64,000 nt of DNA from Allomesorhizobium camelthorni (GTDB taxonomy: Bacteria; Pseudomonadota; Alphaproteobacteria; Rhizobiales; Rhizobiaceae). Both the position numbers and the translations under genes were made by a program. The notes under the pieces were generated by a model. That model worked only from the letters and a program-made list of their open reading frames with translations. It searched no databases and had not been told where the DNA came from. The stretch's first letter is position 1. The number at the start of each line of letters is the position of its first letter. The stretch lies in contig NZ_JAAKZF010000011.1 in assembly GCF_011045125.1 (NCBI RefSeq), positions 1 to 64,000 on the forward strand, read 5' to 3'. Of this stretch, positions 1 to 9,148 are shown piece after piece.

Positions 1-43
1 CGTAAAGACGCCCTAACCTATTGAATCTCCGCATCATTGTTTT

Positions 44-65
44 CGAAAATCGACTACGATTTTCG
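44..65. promoter_or_regulatory. Perfect hairpin upstream of flagellin
   Basis: A perfect 9-bp inverted repeat (CGAAAATCG, 4-nt loop, CGATTTTCG) about 200 bp upstream of the flagellin start. It has no T-tract, so it is not a clear intrinsic terminator. It could end the transcript of a gene left of the window or serve as a regulator site. The function is not determined. Confidence 0.4.
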
Positions 66-128
66 GGCTGAAGCGCCGCGACGCCCCTCCTCCCAGGATT
101 AATGCCTCCCCAGCCGGCTTAACACAGC

Positions 129-162
129 GTTAACCATAGCTCTGTATCTATTGTTAACCATA
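129..162 (+). promoter_or_regulatory. Direct repeat GTTAACCATA x2 in the flagellin promoter region
   Basis: The 10-mer GTTAACCATA occurs at 129-138 and again at 153-162, a 24-bp period, about 100 bp upstream of the flagellin start. Two helical turns of spacing would suit a regulator binding to one DNA face. FtcR is an obvious candidate by context, but its site is not known to me, so the assignment is inference. Confidence 0.3.
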
Positions 163-262
163 CGCTATGGCGGAGGACCGTTCGGTCTCAGGCATGACGC
201 CGATCCGCCGGCCGGTCAGATCGGGCATGCGCCAGCATGCCAATTCAAAGGGGATGAGTTTC

Positions 263-1261
263 GTGGCAAGCATAATGACCAACGCCTCGGCACTGACGGC
301 ACTGCAGAGCCTGAGCGCCACCAACCGCGCTATGGAAACCACGCAAGCGCGCATTTCGACGGGTTATCGCGTAGCGGAAGCAAGCGACAATGCCGCTTAC
401 TGGTCGATCGCCACGACGATGCGCTCCGACAACGCCGCTCTCTCGACCGTGCAGGATGCTCTCGGTCTCGGCGCCTCCAAGGTCGACACCGCCTATACCG
501 CCATGAGCAAGGCGGTAGAAACCGTCAACGACATTAAGGTCAAGGTCGTCGCCGCCTATGGCGCCAGCCCGGCCGACAAGGAAAAGATCCAGACCGAAAT
601 TTCCGCCCTGCAGGTCCAGCTCAAGAGCTACGCCGACTCGGCCACCTTCAGCGGCTCGAACTGGATGTCGGTCAACGCCACCGTCGCCGGCGGGCACGTC
701 GCGGCGGGCGTGCACAATGACGCGAAGATCGTTTCCTCCTTCAACCGCGATGCCTCGGGCACGGTAACGCTCGGCACGATCTCCATCAACGTCCAGTCAA
801 TCAAGCTTTACGACGCCGGCGCCACCACCAACGAGACCAAGGGCATCCTCGAAGGTGTCCGGCTGGGCACCACCGGTTTGCGCGAAGACACCGCCGTCAC
901 ACCCGCCGCCAACGCCGCAATCGCCGCCACCGACGGTTATGCGGTCTCGACATTGACCGTGAAGGGCTATTCGGACGCGCAGATCGAGCAGATGCTGAAA
1001 GTCGTCGATATTGCCTTGGCGGAACTGACCACTGCAGCCACCCAGCTCGGCTCGGCCAAGAAGCAGGTCGACCTGCAGAAGCAGTTCACCACCAGCCTGA
1101 TGGACTCGATCGATCGCGGCGTTGGACAGCTCGTCGACGCCGACATGAACAAGGAATCGACCCGCCTCCAGGCGCTGCAGGTGCAGCAGCAGCTCGGCAT
1201 CCAGTCGCTGTCGATCGCCAACAGCAATTCGCAGAGCATTCTGGCCCTCTTCCAGAACTGA
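263..1261 (+). CDS. fla: Flagellin
   Basis: Filament subunit, 332 residues, secreted by the flagellar export apparatus. The N-terminal D0/D1 region (about 1-140; NRAMETTQARISTGYRVA, then SDNAAYWSIATTMRSD) and the C-terminal D1/D0 coil (about 245-332, ending IANSNSQSILALF) match rhizobial flagellins; the central variable domain is short. The GTG at 263 is chosen because AAGGGG lies 9 nt upstream and the protein then starts MASIMTNASALTAL, as in rhizobial homologues. The ATG at 254 would directly abut that ribosome site. It is followed by a strong hairpin, so it is probably transcribed alone. Rhizobia usually carry several flagellin genes; others may lie left of the window. Confidence 0.95.
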   Translation: MASIMTNASALTALQSLSATNRAMETTQARISTGYRVAEASDNAAYWSIATTMRSDNAALSTVQDALGLGASKVDTAYTAMSKAVETVNDIKVKVVAAYGASPADKEKIQTEISALQVQLKSYADSATFSGSNWMSVNATVAGGHVAAGVHNDAKIVSSFNRDASGTVTLGTISINVQSIKLYDAGATTNETKGILEGVRLGTTGLREDTAVTPAANAAIAATDGYAVSTLTVKGYSDAQIEQMLKVVDIALAELTTAATQLGSAKKQVDLQKQFTTSLMDSIDRGVGQLVDADMNKESTRLQALQVQQQLGIQSLSIANSNSQSILALFQN

Positions 1262-1288
1262 CGCCGCAAAGCCACGGATTTTTCATTC

Positions 1289-1320
1289 GAAACCGGGCCG
1301 CGTAATCGCGGCCCGGTTTC
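1289..1320 (+). terminator. Terminator after flagellin
   Basis: A perfect 14-bp stem (GAAACCGGGCCGCG) with loop TAAT, followed by ATTTTC, 28 bp after the flagellin stop. It separates the highly expressed flagellin transcript from fliF. Confidence 0.75.
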
Positions 1321-1382
1321 ATTTTCGCACAAGCTTCGCCGTCTAGTGTTCCTGCGGACCATCATGCGGGAGCGCTCGATCC

Positions 1383-3029
1383 GTGCCGGAGCAGATCCAG
1401 AACATCATCTCGAACCTGCAGAGCTTCGGCCCGCGCCGGCTGGCGATCATGGCCGGCGTCGCCGCGCTCGTCCTTGCCATCATCGGCGTCGCTTCCGTCT
1501 ATTTGAACCGCCCCGCCTACGAGACGCTCTATGTCGGGCTGGAACGCTCCGACGTGAACCAGATCGGCCTGGTGCTCGGCGAGGCCGGCATCGGCTTCGA
1601 TGTGGCCTCCGACGGCACCACGGTGCTGGTGCCGGCCGGGAACACGGCCGCGGCGCGCATGCTGCTTGCCGAAAAGGGCCTGCCGACCAGCGCCAATGCA
1701 GGCTACGAGCTGTTCGACAATGTCGGCTCGCTCGGCCTCACCTCCTTCATGCAGCAGGTGACCCGCGTGCGCGCACTGGAAGGCGAAATCGCCCGCACCA
1801 TCCAGTCGATCAACGGCATCAAGGCGGCGCGCGTCCACCTCGTCATGTCCGAGCGCGCCAATTTCCGGCGCGACGAGCAGCAGCCTTCTGCGTCGGTCGT
1901 CATCCGCGCCTCGGGCATCGACGCGGTCAAGAGCGCCATGTCGATCCGCTATCTGGTCGCCGCCGCCGTTCCCGGCCTCGACGCCGGCAAGGTCACGGTG
2001 CTCGATTCCTCCGGCGCGCTTCTCGCCGCTGGCGACGACCCAGCCAACACCAGCGCCAGCCGCTCCTTCGGCGTCGAGCGCACAGTCGAGACCGAAATCG
2101 AGGAAAACATCCGCCGCGCGCTGACCCCCTATCTCGGCCCGGAGAACTTCCGCGCCAGCGTCAGGGCCGAGGTCAACACCGACACCAGGCAGACCGAGGA
2201 GACCATCTTCGATCCGGAATCGCGGGTCGAGCGCTCGGTCCAGATCGTGCGCGCCAACGAGAACGCCAACCGCCAGTCGGCAGCGGCGCCCGCAACCGTC
2301 GAACAGAACCTTCCCGAGGCCGTGGACGCGCCGGCCGAGGGCGGTCCGCAATCTTCCGAGCAGAGCGAGCGTAAGGAGGAAACCACCAACTACGAGATGA
2401 ACTCCAAGCGCATCGCCACCGTCAGCAATGGCTACACCCTGACCAAGATGTCGATCGCCGTCGTGGTCAACCAGCAGCGGCTCGCAGCCATCCTTGGCGA
2501 AGGCGCGACGCCCGAGCAGATGACGGCGCGCATCGAGGAGATCCGGAAAGTGGTCGCCTCCGCCACGGGCCTGAACGAGGCGCGCGGCGACGTGATCAAC
2601 GTTTCGGCCGTGGAGTTCATCGACGGTCTGGACGGCGTCGAGGTCGCCGAACCCGGCCTGCTCGACAAGGCCGGCCAGCATGTCGGCACCATGATCAATG
2701 CCGGCGCCTTCGTCGCCGTCGTTTTCCTCGTCATCTTCTTCGGGCTGCGACCGCTCGCAGCCTCGCTCGGCAAGCCCGCGCAGGCGGCGATCGCCGGGCC
2801 GAGCTTCGAAGAAGTGCAGCGCTCGCTGCCGGTGCCGGAGGGTGAGCAGGCGGCCCAGGCGGCGTCGGCAAGCGCCCTGCCCGGCGGCCGCGTGCAAAAC
2901 CCGCTCGACGATCTTCGCCAGAAGATTCGCCCCGCGCCGCAGGAGCGGCTCGCCCGCATGGTCGACCTGAATGAGGAGCGCACCGCGCAGATACTGCGCA
3001 AATGGGCGCACCAGGAAGCGGTCGGCTGA
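1383..3029 (+). CDS. fliF: Flagellar MS-ring protein FliF
   Basis: Forms the MS ring in the inner membrane, the base of the flagellar motor and housing of the export gate. It has 548 residues, the usual family size. A first membrane segment lies at about 18-41, a YscJ/FliF ring-building domain follows (NRPAYETLYVGLERSDVNQI), then the FliF C domain, a second membrane segment at about 437-458, and a cytoplasmic tail that should bind FliG. The start is GTG; no ATG fits nearby. It overlaps the next gene by one base (TGATG), so it heads the fliF-fliH-like-motB-motC-fliK transcript. Having fliF directly behind a flagellin differs from the arrangement I recall in Sinorhizobium meliloti. Confidence 0.96.
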   Translation: MPEQIQNIISNLQSFGPRRLAIMAGVAALVLAIIGVASVYLNRPAYETLYVGLERSDVNQIGLVLGEAGIGFDVASDGTTVLVPAGNTAAARMLLAEKGLPTSANAGYELFDNVGSLGLTSFMQQVTRVRALEGEIARTIQSINGIKAARVHLVMSERANFRRDEQQPSASVVIRASGIDAVKSAMSIRYLVAAAVPGLDAGKVTVLDSSGALLAAGDDPANTSASRSFGVERTVETEIEENIRRALTPYLGPENFRASVRAEVNTDTRQTEETIFDPESRVERSVQIVRANENANRQSAAAPATVEQNLPEAVDAPAEGGPQSSEQSERKEETTNYEMNSKRIATVSNGYTLTKMSIAVVVNQQRLAAILGEGATPEQMTARIEEIRKVVASATGLNEARGDVINVSAVEFIDGLDGVEVAEPGLLDKAGQHVGTMINAGAFVAVVFLVIFFGLRPLAASLGKPAQAAIAGPSFEEVQRSLPVPEGEQAAQAASASALPGGRVQNPLDDLRQKIRPAPQERLARMVDLNEERTAQILRKWAHQEAVG

Positions 3030-3673
3030 TGGCTGCGCTGGCGCTCTTCGACGTTCTCACCGATTTCGGCAAGCGGCCGCAACGCGCTGGCGCGCCGCAG
3101 CCTTCGGCCGAGCAGAGGCAGGACGCCTCCCCGGCCGCATTTTCCGCTCCCGGCGCACCGACGCCCGACCTTTCCGAGATCATCGCCGCCGAAGTCGCCC
3201 GCGCCGAACTAGCCCTCGAGCAGCGGCTTTCGCTGGCGCATGAGGCCGCGCTCGAAGCGGAGCGCCAGGTGCATGCAGCCGAGGTCGAGACGCTGATGCG
3301 CCGCTTCGGCGAAGAGGCAAGCGGGGCCATAACCGCGCGGATCGCCGAGATGGAAGGCCGCCTCGGCGAACTGACGACCTCCGCCACCGCGCGCATACTC
3401 AGCGGGTTCCTGAGCGAGGAACTCGCCAGGCGCTCGCTGGACGCGCTCGCCCGCTCGATCCGCGCCGCGGTCGGCGACGCCGAGGCGGTGCGCATCCAGG
3501 TGCGCGGCCCGCAATCGCTGTTCGAGACGCTGCAGGCGGCGCTCGGCGACCGCGCCGGCAGCTTCGACTACATCGAGGCGCCCGGCCTCGATTTGACCGT
3601 GTCGATCGACGGCAATTTGTTCGAGACGCGGCTTTCGGAATGGTCCGGCGTGATGCAGGAGATATTGTCTTGA
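3029..3673 (+). CDS. FliH-like flagellar protein
   Basis: A 214-residue protein coupled to both neighbours: its ATG overlaps the fliF stop and its stop overlaps the motB start. A glutamate/alanine-rich helical stretch (about 50-130) is followed by a C-terminal domain (about 130-214) with the pattern VRIQVRGPQSLFETLQ and DLTVSIDGNLFETRLSEW, which resembles the end of FliH, the regulator of the export ATPase FliI. Sequence similarity to FliH is weak, so the name rests on the C-terminal pattern plus position. It could also be a rhizobial analogue with the same role. No signal peptide or membrane segment is visible. Confidence 0.6.
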   Translation: MAALALFDVLTDFGKRPQRAGAPQPSAEQRQDASPAAFSAPGAPTPDLSEIIAAEVARAELALEQRLSLAHEAALEAERQVHAAEVETLMRRFGEEASGAITARIAEMEGRLGELTTSATARILSGFLSEELARRSLDALARSIRAAVGDAEAVRIQVRGPQSLFETLQAALGDRAGSFDYIEAPGLDLTVSIDGNLFETRLSEWSGVMQEILS

Positions 3674-4911
3674 GTTCGGTGGAAATCGGCGACGTCAAGC
3701 ACGAGATCGTCATCGTCCGGCGCATGCACAGCGACGAGGGGGACGCCCATCACGGCGGCGTCTGGAAGATCGCCTTCGCGGATTTCATGACCGCGATGAT
3801 GTGCTTCTTCCTGGTCATGTGGCTGATCAACGCTTCCAACGAGCAGATCAGGGCCTCCGTCGCCAGCTATTTCAATCCGGTCAAGCTGATCGACCGCAAT
3901 TCCAGCCGCAAGGGGCTGGAGGACATCGGCGACGGCCCGCATTTTTCCGGCAACGCGCCCGAGAGCCCGGAAGTCTCCGCCGAGAAGGCCGGCAATGGCG
4001 GCCAGGCGACGGCCGGGCAGAACGACAAGCTCCACTCGGCCAAGGAGCAGGAAGAAACAGCCGCCCATTCCGACCAGAATCTTTTCGCCGATCCCTATGC
4101 CGTGCTGGCCGAGATCGCGACCAACACCGATGCCAGGCAGAACATCAGCGCCAAGGGCGACGGCGGCGCCGAGGAAGCCGGGCCGGCGACGGGCGCCTCG
4201 GGCGGCGAATCCTATCGCGATCCGTTCGCGCCTGATTTCTGGTCGCAGCAGATGGCGACGCCAACTCCCGCCGAGGCCAGCGCCGAGCGCGCGAAGGCCG
4301 AAGGCGAGGTCGAGACGACGGATCCAGCCGCCGAACTGACCGCGCCGAGCGTCAACGCGCCGCTGGCGCCCGATGCAGGCGAGAACGCGGCGGCGGCGCT
4401 TCAGGAGAAGGCGGAGCCGGAACCCGCGTCCGCCCCGCCGAGCGAGACGGCCGTGGAAGCGGCCGACGCGATAAGGCAGGAGCTTGCCACGGCCTTCGAA
4501 CCCGGCGACCCCTTGCTGGAAGGCATTTCGGTCACCGCGACCGACGAGGGCATCGTGATTTCGGTCACCGACCAACTCGAATTCGGCATGTTCGAGATCG
4601 GCTCGGCCGTGCCCCGGCGCGAACTGGTGCTGGCCATGGAAAAGATCAGCAAGGCGATCAGCACCCAGAAGGGCGCGCTGGTCATCAGCGGCCACACCGA
4701 CGGCCGGCCGTTCAAAAGCGAGACCTACGACAATTGGCGGCTTTCGACCGCCCGCGCCCACTCCGCCTACTACATGCTGGTGCGCGGCGGGCTGGACGAG
4801 CGGCGCGTGACGGAAGTCGCCGGCTATGCCGACCGCAAGCTGAAGGAGCCGGCCGAGCCGCTTGCCGCCGCCAACCGGCGCATCGAGATTCTGCTGAAAG
4901 GCGGCGAATGA
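3670..4911 (+). CDS. motB: Flagellar motor stator protein MotB
   Basis: Stator subunit that with MotA conducts protons and anchors to peptidoglycan; 413 residues. One membrane segment (about 37-58, ADFMTAMMCFFLVMWLINA) carries the proton-conducting aspartate (Asp38). A long Pro/Ala/Glu-rich periplasmic linker (about 90-270) is typical of rhizobial MotB. The C-terminal OmpA-like peptidoglycan-binding domain (about 280-413) contains the motif SGHTDGRPF. The TTG at 3670 is chosen because AGGAG lies at a good distance upstream and it overlaps the previous stop; a GTG at 3679 is an alternative. motA is not in the window. Confidence 0.93.
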   Translation: MSSVEIGDVKHEIVIVRRMHSDEGDAHHGGVWKIAFADFMTAMMCFFLVMWLINASNEQIRASVASYFNPVKLIDRNSSRKGLEDIGDGPHFSGNAPESPEVSAEKAGNGGQATAGQNDKLHSAKEQEETAAHSDQNLFADPYAVLAEIATNTDARQNISAKGDGGAEEAGPATGASGGESYRDPFAPDFWSQQMATPTPAEASAERAKAEGEVETTDPAAELTAPSVNAPLAPDAGENAAAALQEKAEPEPASAPPSETAVEAADAIRQELATAFEPGDPLLEGISVTATDEGIVISVTDQLEFGMFEIGSAVPRRELVLAMEKISKAISTQKGALVISGHTDGRPFKSETYDNWRLSTARAHSAYYMLVRGGLDERRVTEVAGYADRKLKEPAEPLAAANRRIEILLKGGE

Positions 4912-6203
4912 GGCTGGCTGCCGCAGTCGGCGTCGTCGGGCTGGCGCTTATTGCGGGCCTGCCGCCCGCAATCGCGCATGCAGCCGGCGGCAGCGGTCTG
5001 CAGCCTTTCCAGATGGTGCGTTCGCTTCAGCTCGTGCAGGACCGCATCGCCAGCGGCGATCACGCCGCCCTTCCCATGCAGCGCAAGCTGCTCGAGATGA
5101 TCGACGCCAAACTGCGCGAAGGCGACAGCGCGGAGCTCGGCGAACCGCACAATTTCCGGGCGATGCTCGTTTACGCCATGAGCGGCGGCAACCCCACGAC
5201 GATCGAGGCCGCTATGGCGCGCCTAGACATCGACTCCGAAAACAGAGGCATCGGCGCCGGCATACTGAACTATCTGACCGGCCGTCCGAAGGAGGCGCAA
5301 ACCGCGCTGGCGGCCGTCGACCCGATGCTGGCCCCGCCGGAGCTCGGCGCTTTCCTGGCGCTGGTCAAGGGCTCGCTCGTCGCGCTCGAACAACCCAAGT
5401 CGGCGCTGACTTTGTTCGACCAGGCCCGCCTGCTCGGACCGGGCACGCTGGTCGAGGAGGCGGCGCTGCGCCGCATCGTCGGCATATGCGGCACGACCGG
5501 CGATGCCGAGCGTTTCGTGGCCGCCTCGTCGCAATATGTCAGAAATTACCTCCGCTCGCCCTATGCCAGCCAGTTCGCCGATTCCTTCGTTTCCGGCATT
5601 GTCACGCTCAACGCGTCGCTCGGGCTGGACCGGATAGAGAAGATCGTGGCCATGATGGATGGCGAGCAGCAGCAGGTCATCTATCTGCGCGTCGCGCGCC
5701 GCGCAGCAATTGACGGGCTGAACGAGCTTTCGGCTTTCGCCTCGGAAAAGGCGGAGCGCAAGGCCATGGGCCGCAAACAGGAGGAAGATCCTCGCGCGCT
5801 CCTCTATTCCAGCCTTGCGTCGGTCACCTCGGGCTCGATCGAGGAGGTGCAGGCCAAGATCGACCGGATAGACCGGTCCAAATTGTCCGACAGCGACCGC
5901 AGGCTGCTCGATGCCGTACAGGCGGTCGCGGCCGAAGTCATCGCCGAGCCGCCCGTGCCCAATCCCAAGGCTATCGTGTCACCGGCGGGTGAAACCGCAA
6001 AGCCGGGCGTTGCGCCTGTCGCGGGAGCCGATCCCGCCCGCGCCGGCGGGGTTTTGGTCGCGGCGCCGCGCGAGACCCCGGCCATCGAAACGGCCAAGGC
6101 CGACGAAACGACCGCAGCGCCCGATCCTGCCACGGCCCTCGTCGCCGAAACGCGCAAGAAACTCGAGGCGATCGACAAACTTCTCGGAGAAGCCGCCAAA
6201 TGA
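4908..6203 (+). CDS. motC: MotC, periplasmic motor protein (MotB partner)
   Basis: A 431-residue periplasmic protein found in rhizobia, where it acts with MotB in stator assembly or stability. A signal peptide is visible at about 1-25 (hydrophobic core, then AIAHAAGG). The body (LQPFQMVRSLQLVQDRIASG, then helical TPR-like segments) matches MotC, and the length equals the family's. The C-terminal 90 residues are Ala/Pro-rich. The ATG overlaps the motB stop (ATGA) and its own stop overlaps the fliK start in the same way, so the three genes are translationally coupled. Confidence 0.88.
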   Translation: MRLAAAVGVVGLALIAGLPPAIAHAAGGSGLQPFQMVRSLQLVQDRIASGDHAALPMQRKLLEMIDAKLREGDSAELGEPHNFRAMLVYAMSGGNPTTIEAAMARLDIDSENRGIGAGILNYLTGRPKEAQTALAAVDPMLAPPELGAFLALVKGSLVALEQPKSALTLFDQARLLGPGTLVEEAALRRIVGICGTTGDAERFVAASSQYVRNYLRSPYASQFADSFVSGIVTLNASLGLDRIEKIVAMMDGEQQQVIYLRVARRAAIDGLNELSAFASEKAERKAMGRKQEEDPRALLYSSLASVTSGSIEEVQAKIDRIDRSKLSDSDRRLLDAVQAVAAEVIAEPPVPNPKAIVSPAGETAKPGVAPVAGADPARAGGVLVAAPRETPAIETAKADETTAAPDPATALVAETRKKLEAIDKLLGEAAK

Positions 6204-7684
6204 CGACCAGCGTCAACCAAGCCTGGGCGGCGGTGTTGCCTGATCGGGCGAAAGCCGACGCGCCGCGCCAGAACGGCAAGGGCGGCGAAACCGGCTTTGC
6301 CGAGGCGGTGAAGCTCGGCGCACCCGGCAAACAGGCGCGCCCTTCCACCACGGACGCGTCCGGCGATACACGGCGGCCTCGTTGGAACATCGAGCTCAAC
6401 CTCGCGGACCGGACCGCTGGCGAACTGCACGCCGCCGGAGCAAACGACGCGCGCCATCAACGGGAACTCCCGCCCGGCCTGCCTGACATTGCTGCCGGTC
6501 ACAAAGATGCCGATGGTCGTGAAAACCCCGAAGCAGAGTCAGTGGAAGAAAAGGCAGCTCCAGAAGAGCGAGCCACGAGCGCATCGGAGACGATGCCGAT
6601 CGCGTTCTGGTCGCCGGTTCCGCCGTTGACTTTGCTGGGCGGCTTTGGCCGGCCTGAAGCCAATAGCGATTCTGCCTCGCCAACCGCACCTGCTTCCTTG
6701 CAGGCAGACATAGCACCGCCGCCCGGCGAACCGGCCAAGGCTGACCCCACACAGGCCAAAGCTGCGGTGATCACGCCGCCAGCGTTGGCAGCCGCGGCCG
6801 TCGCCGTGCCGTCGCAAGGCAATACAAAGACCGCCTCCGCCGAAACCGCTGCGCCACCCACCGCCGCACCGGCGGCAAGAGTTGCCGGCAGCGAAGGCGA
6901 ATCCAGGTCCATGCCGACACTCGGCGAACTCGCCATGAAGCCGGCGGCCGGCACTCAGTCCGGCGCCGCCTCGACCAACGAAACCACCAGGCCGGTAGCT
7001 GCCGAATCCGCCGCACGCCTGGACCCCACCGCCGCAAGCGCAATGATCGCCCGTGATTCGCTGCGGGAAAGTGCTCCTGATGCGCCGAGCCAGGCAGCCC
7101 ACGTCACCGTCCTTGCCCAGCAGAACGTCCCCGCGCCCGCGATCCCCTTCCCCGGCTTGACGGCTGCGCCCCTGCTGACCGCCGTCGCGGCCGACGGGTC
7201 GTGGCGCGAGCTCGCCGCCGCCGATTCGCGTGGTCTGCCTTCGCAAAACGCCGTCGTTTCGACGCATTCCCTGAAGGTGCAACTGCACCCGGCCGAGCTT
7301 GGCATGGTCACCGCCAGCCTGCGTTTCGCCGGCGAGCAGCTTACGGTCGAACTGCAGGTGGAATCCATCGAAGCGCAGCAGCGGCTGAATGCCGACGCCG
7401 ATACGATCGTCAGGTCGTTGCGCGCGCTCGGACTGGAGGTCGACCGCGTCACCATTCAGCAATCATCGGTTGTACAAACGTCGAATGCCCGGGCCGATGC
7501 GAACGCGGGCCAGAACGGCCAGCCGGCTCCCGATCGTCAATCTTTCAACGCGGCGGGTTCCGGCGGCGGCAACGGCGAGGCCGGCGGCCAGCACTCCGGA
7601 AGGGACACCTCGAATGGCGCGCAAGCCTCCCAGAACATCGCTCCTGGTAGCGCGGATCGTGCTGGCGGCGGGCTTTATATCTAG
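6200..7684 (+). CDS. fliK: Flagellar hook-length control protein FliK (MotD)
   Basis: Hook-length ruler and export-specificity switch, called MotD in S. meliloti; 494 residues. Residues 1-345 are low complexity, Ala/Pro/Thr-rich and poorly conserved, as expected for a secreted ruler. The conserved Flg_hook domain lies at about 350-432 (SLKVQLHPAELGMVTASLRF, then ELQVESIEAQQRLNADADTI). The tail is Gly/Asn/Ser-rich. It overlaps motC by 4 bases and the following transglycosylase gene by about 70 bases. Confidence 0.88.
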   Translation: MTTSVNQAWAAVLPDRAKADAPRQNGKGGETGFAEAVKLGAPGKQARPSTTDASGDTRRPRWNIELNLADRTAGELHAAGANDARHQRELPPGLPDIAAGHKDADGRENPEAESVEEKAAPEERATSASETMPIAFWSPVPPLTLLGGFGRPEANSDSASPTAPASLQADIAPPPGEPAKADPTQAKAAVITPPALAAAAVAVPSQGNTKTASAETAAPPTAAPAARVAGSEGESRSMPTLGELAMKPAAGTQSGAASTNETTRPVAAESAARLDPTAASAMIARDSLRESAPDAPSQAAHVTVLAQQNVPAPAIPFPGLTAAPLLTAVAADGSWRELAAADSRGLPSQNAVVSTHSLKVQLHPAELGMVTASLRFAGEQLTVELQVESIEAQQRLNADADTIVRSLRALGLEVDRVTIQQSSVVQTSNARADANAGQNGQPAPDRQSFNAAGSGGGNGEAGGQHSGRDTSNGAQASQNIAPGSADRAGGGLYI

Positions 7685-8203
7685 CGCCGCAAGCGTCTTG
7701 CCGGCGGCCGCCCAGAACCCGTGTGAACCCGAAATCCTGCGCGCCGCCGACCGCTACGGCGTGCCTGCCGGCATCCTCTATGCAGTCGGCCTGACTGAGA
7801 CCGGGCGGAAAGGCAGCCTTCAACCTAATGCCTTGAACATAGAAGGAAAAGCTGTCTTCCTGCCAGCGCCGGGGAGGCCGTTGCAACTTTCGAAAGCGCG
7901 CGCCGGGGCGGCGCCAGGCTGATCGATCTCGGCTGCATGCAGATCAACCATCACTATCATTCGGAGAATTTCCGCAGCGTCGAAGAGATGCTCGACCCGC
8001 GCCGCAATGTCGACTATGCAGCCCGCTTTCTGGCGCGGCTGCATCAGCGCCACCAGACCTGGTCGATGGCGGTCGCGCGCTATCACGCCGGCCCTGACAA
8101 CGACCCGGCGCAGAAGCGCTATGTCTGCCGGGTCATCGCCAACATGGTCGCGTCCGGCTTCGGAAAGTGGACCGAAAACGCTAGAAGTTTCTGCAACCCA
8201 TGA
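7614..8203 (+). pseudogene. Frameshifted flagellar-cluster lytic transglycosylase
   Basis: Soluble lytic transglycosylase gene that would open peptidoglycan for the rod; the same position in S. meliloti (between motD and rem) also holds a transglycosylase gene. The first part (7614-about 7859) encodes a signal peptide, NPCEPEILRAADRYGVPAG and the catalytic glutamate (about residue 62, in GLTETG). It ends in this frame at 7922. The rest is in another frame: reading from GCC at 7862 gives ASAGEAVATFESAR, then LIDLGCMQINHHYHSE, continuing to the stop at 8203. One missing base in the C run at 7859-7860 explains the break. It is either a true loss of function or a sequencing error; all other residues look well conserved. 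Confidence 0.82.
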
Positions 8204-8382
8204 CTGAATTCTGAGTCACGCCGGCGGCAATCGGCGTGTAGATTGCCCGCCACTTCCGGCGCAACCTCCGGCTGAGCCAGACTCCCAAGAAACTAGCTAC
8301 AAGAAATGACGGTTGTTCAGGAATAACGTCAACCGCTACCCCTTTCCTCACTGAAATTGCAGATGATTCGGAGGGCGGGCCG

Positions 8383-9051
8383 ATGATTGTTATCGTGGAC
8401 GAGCGAAAGCTCGTCACTGACGGATACAACTCACTTTTCGACCGGGAAGGCGTCGCAAGCGCAGGCTTTGCGTCGGGCGAATTCGACGAGTGGGTCGAAA
8501 GCGCGGCCGATGAGGACGTCAAATCAGTCAGGGCGTTTCTGATCGGAGATTGTGGCGAAGATGCGGTCTCTCCGCGCAAAATTCGTGGCAGGACCGGGGC
8601 GCCTGTCATCGCGCTCAGCGAACACCACTCGCTCGAAAACACGCTCAGGCTGTTCGAATCCGGTGTCGACGACGTCATCCGCAAGCCGGTCCACATCCGT
8701 GAGATCCTGGCGCGCATCTCGGCGATCAGCCGCCGCGCGCAGGAAGAAACGAGCTTCACCGAAATCGGCGCGATGCGCATTTTCCTCGACGGCCGCGACC
8801 CCGAAATCGAGGGTCAGCCGCTGCCGCTGCCGCGCCGCGAACGCCGCATCCTCGAATATCTGGCGAGCAATCGCGGACGCCGCGTCACCAAGACCCAGGT
8901 GTTCAACGCCATCTACGGCATCTTCGACGAAGAGGTCGAGGAGAACGTCGTCGAGAGCCACATCAGCAAGCTGCGCAAGAAGCTGCGCGAGAAGCTCGGC
9001 TTCGATCCGATCGATTCGAAGCGCTTCCTCGGCTACCGGCTGGTCGGCTGA
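8383..9051 (+). CDS. ftcR: Flagellar transcriptional regulator FtcR (Rem)
   Basis: OmpR-type regulator that activates flagellar genes in Rhizobiales (Rem in S. meliloti, FtcR in Brucella); 222 residues, the family length. The N-terminal receiver-like domain (about 1-115) lacks the usual acidic pocket (it starts IVIVDERKL), so phosphorylation is doubtful, as is known for this family. The C-terminal winged helix (about 130-222) contains [14 protein letters not shown] and [13 protein letters not shown]. It has its own 180-bp upstream region, unlike the overlapping genes before it, and precedes the hook and filament-junction genes that it probably controls. Confidence 0.93.
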   Translation: MIVIVDERKLVTDGYNSLFDREGVASAGFASGEFDEWVESAADEDVKSVRAFLIGDCGEDAVSPRKIRGRTGAPVIALSEHHSLENTLRLFESGVDDVIRKPVHIREILARISAISRRAQEETSFTEIGAMRIFLDGRDPEIEGQPLPLPRRERRILEYLASNRGRRVTKTQVFNAIYGIFDEEVEENVVESHISKLRKKLREKLGFDPIDSKRFLGYRLVG

Positions 9052-9095
9052 TGCCGCTGGCGGCTGCGGTCTCGCGCCGCGCCAGCCTCGCGCAA

Positions 9096-9118
9096 GTCAT
9101 GGCAGCTAGCCTCATGAC
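9096..9118. promoter_or_regulatory. Inverted repeat ahead of flgE
   Basis: The half-sites GTCATG (9096-9101) and CATGAC (9113-9118) form a 6-bp inverted repeat with an 11-nt centre, about 30 bp before the flgE start. It could be an operator for hook gene control. The short arms make chance occurrence possible. Confidence 0.25.
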
Positions 9119-9148
9119 CTGCGGCCTGGAAATCGAGGAGATGGTTCG

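Noticed and set aside
1362-3011. A 549-codon open frame on the minus strand
   Set aside because: It is exactly antisense to fliF, low in similarity to anything and rich in His/Arg/Gly as expected from the reverse of a GC-rich gene.
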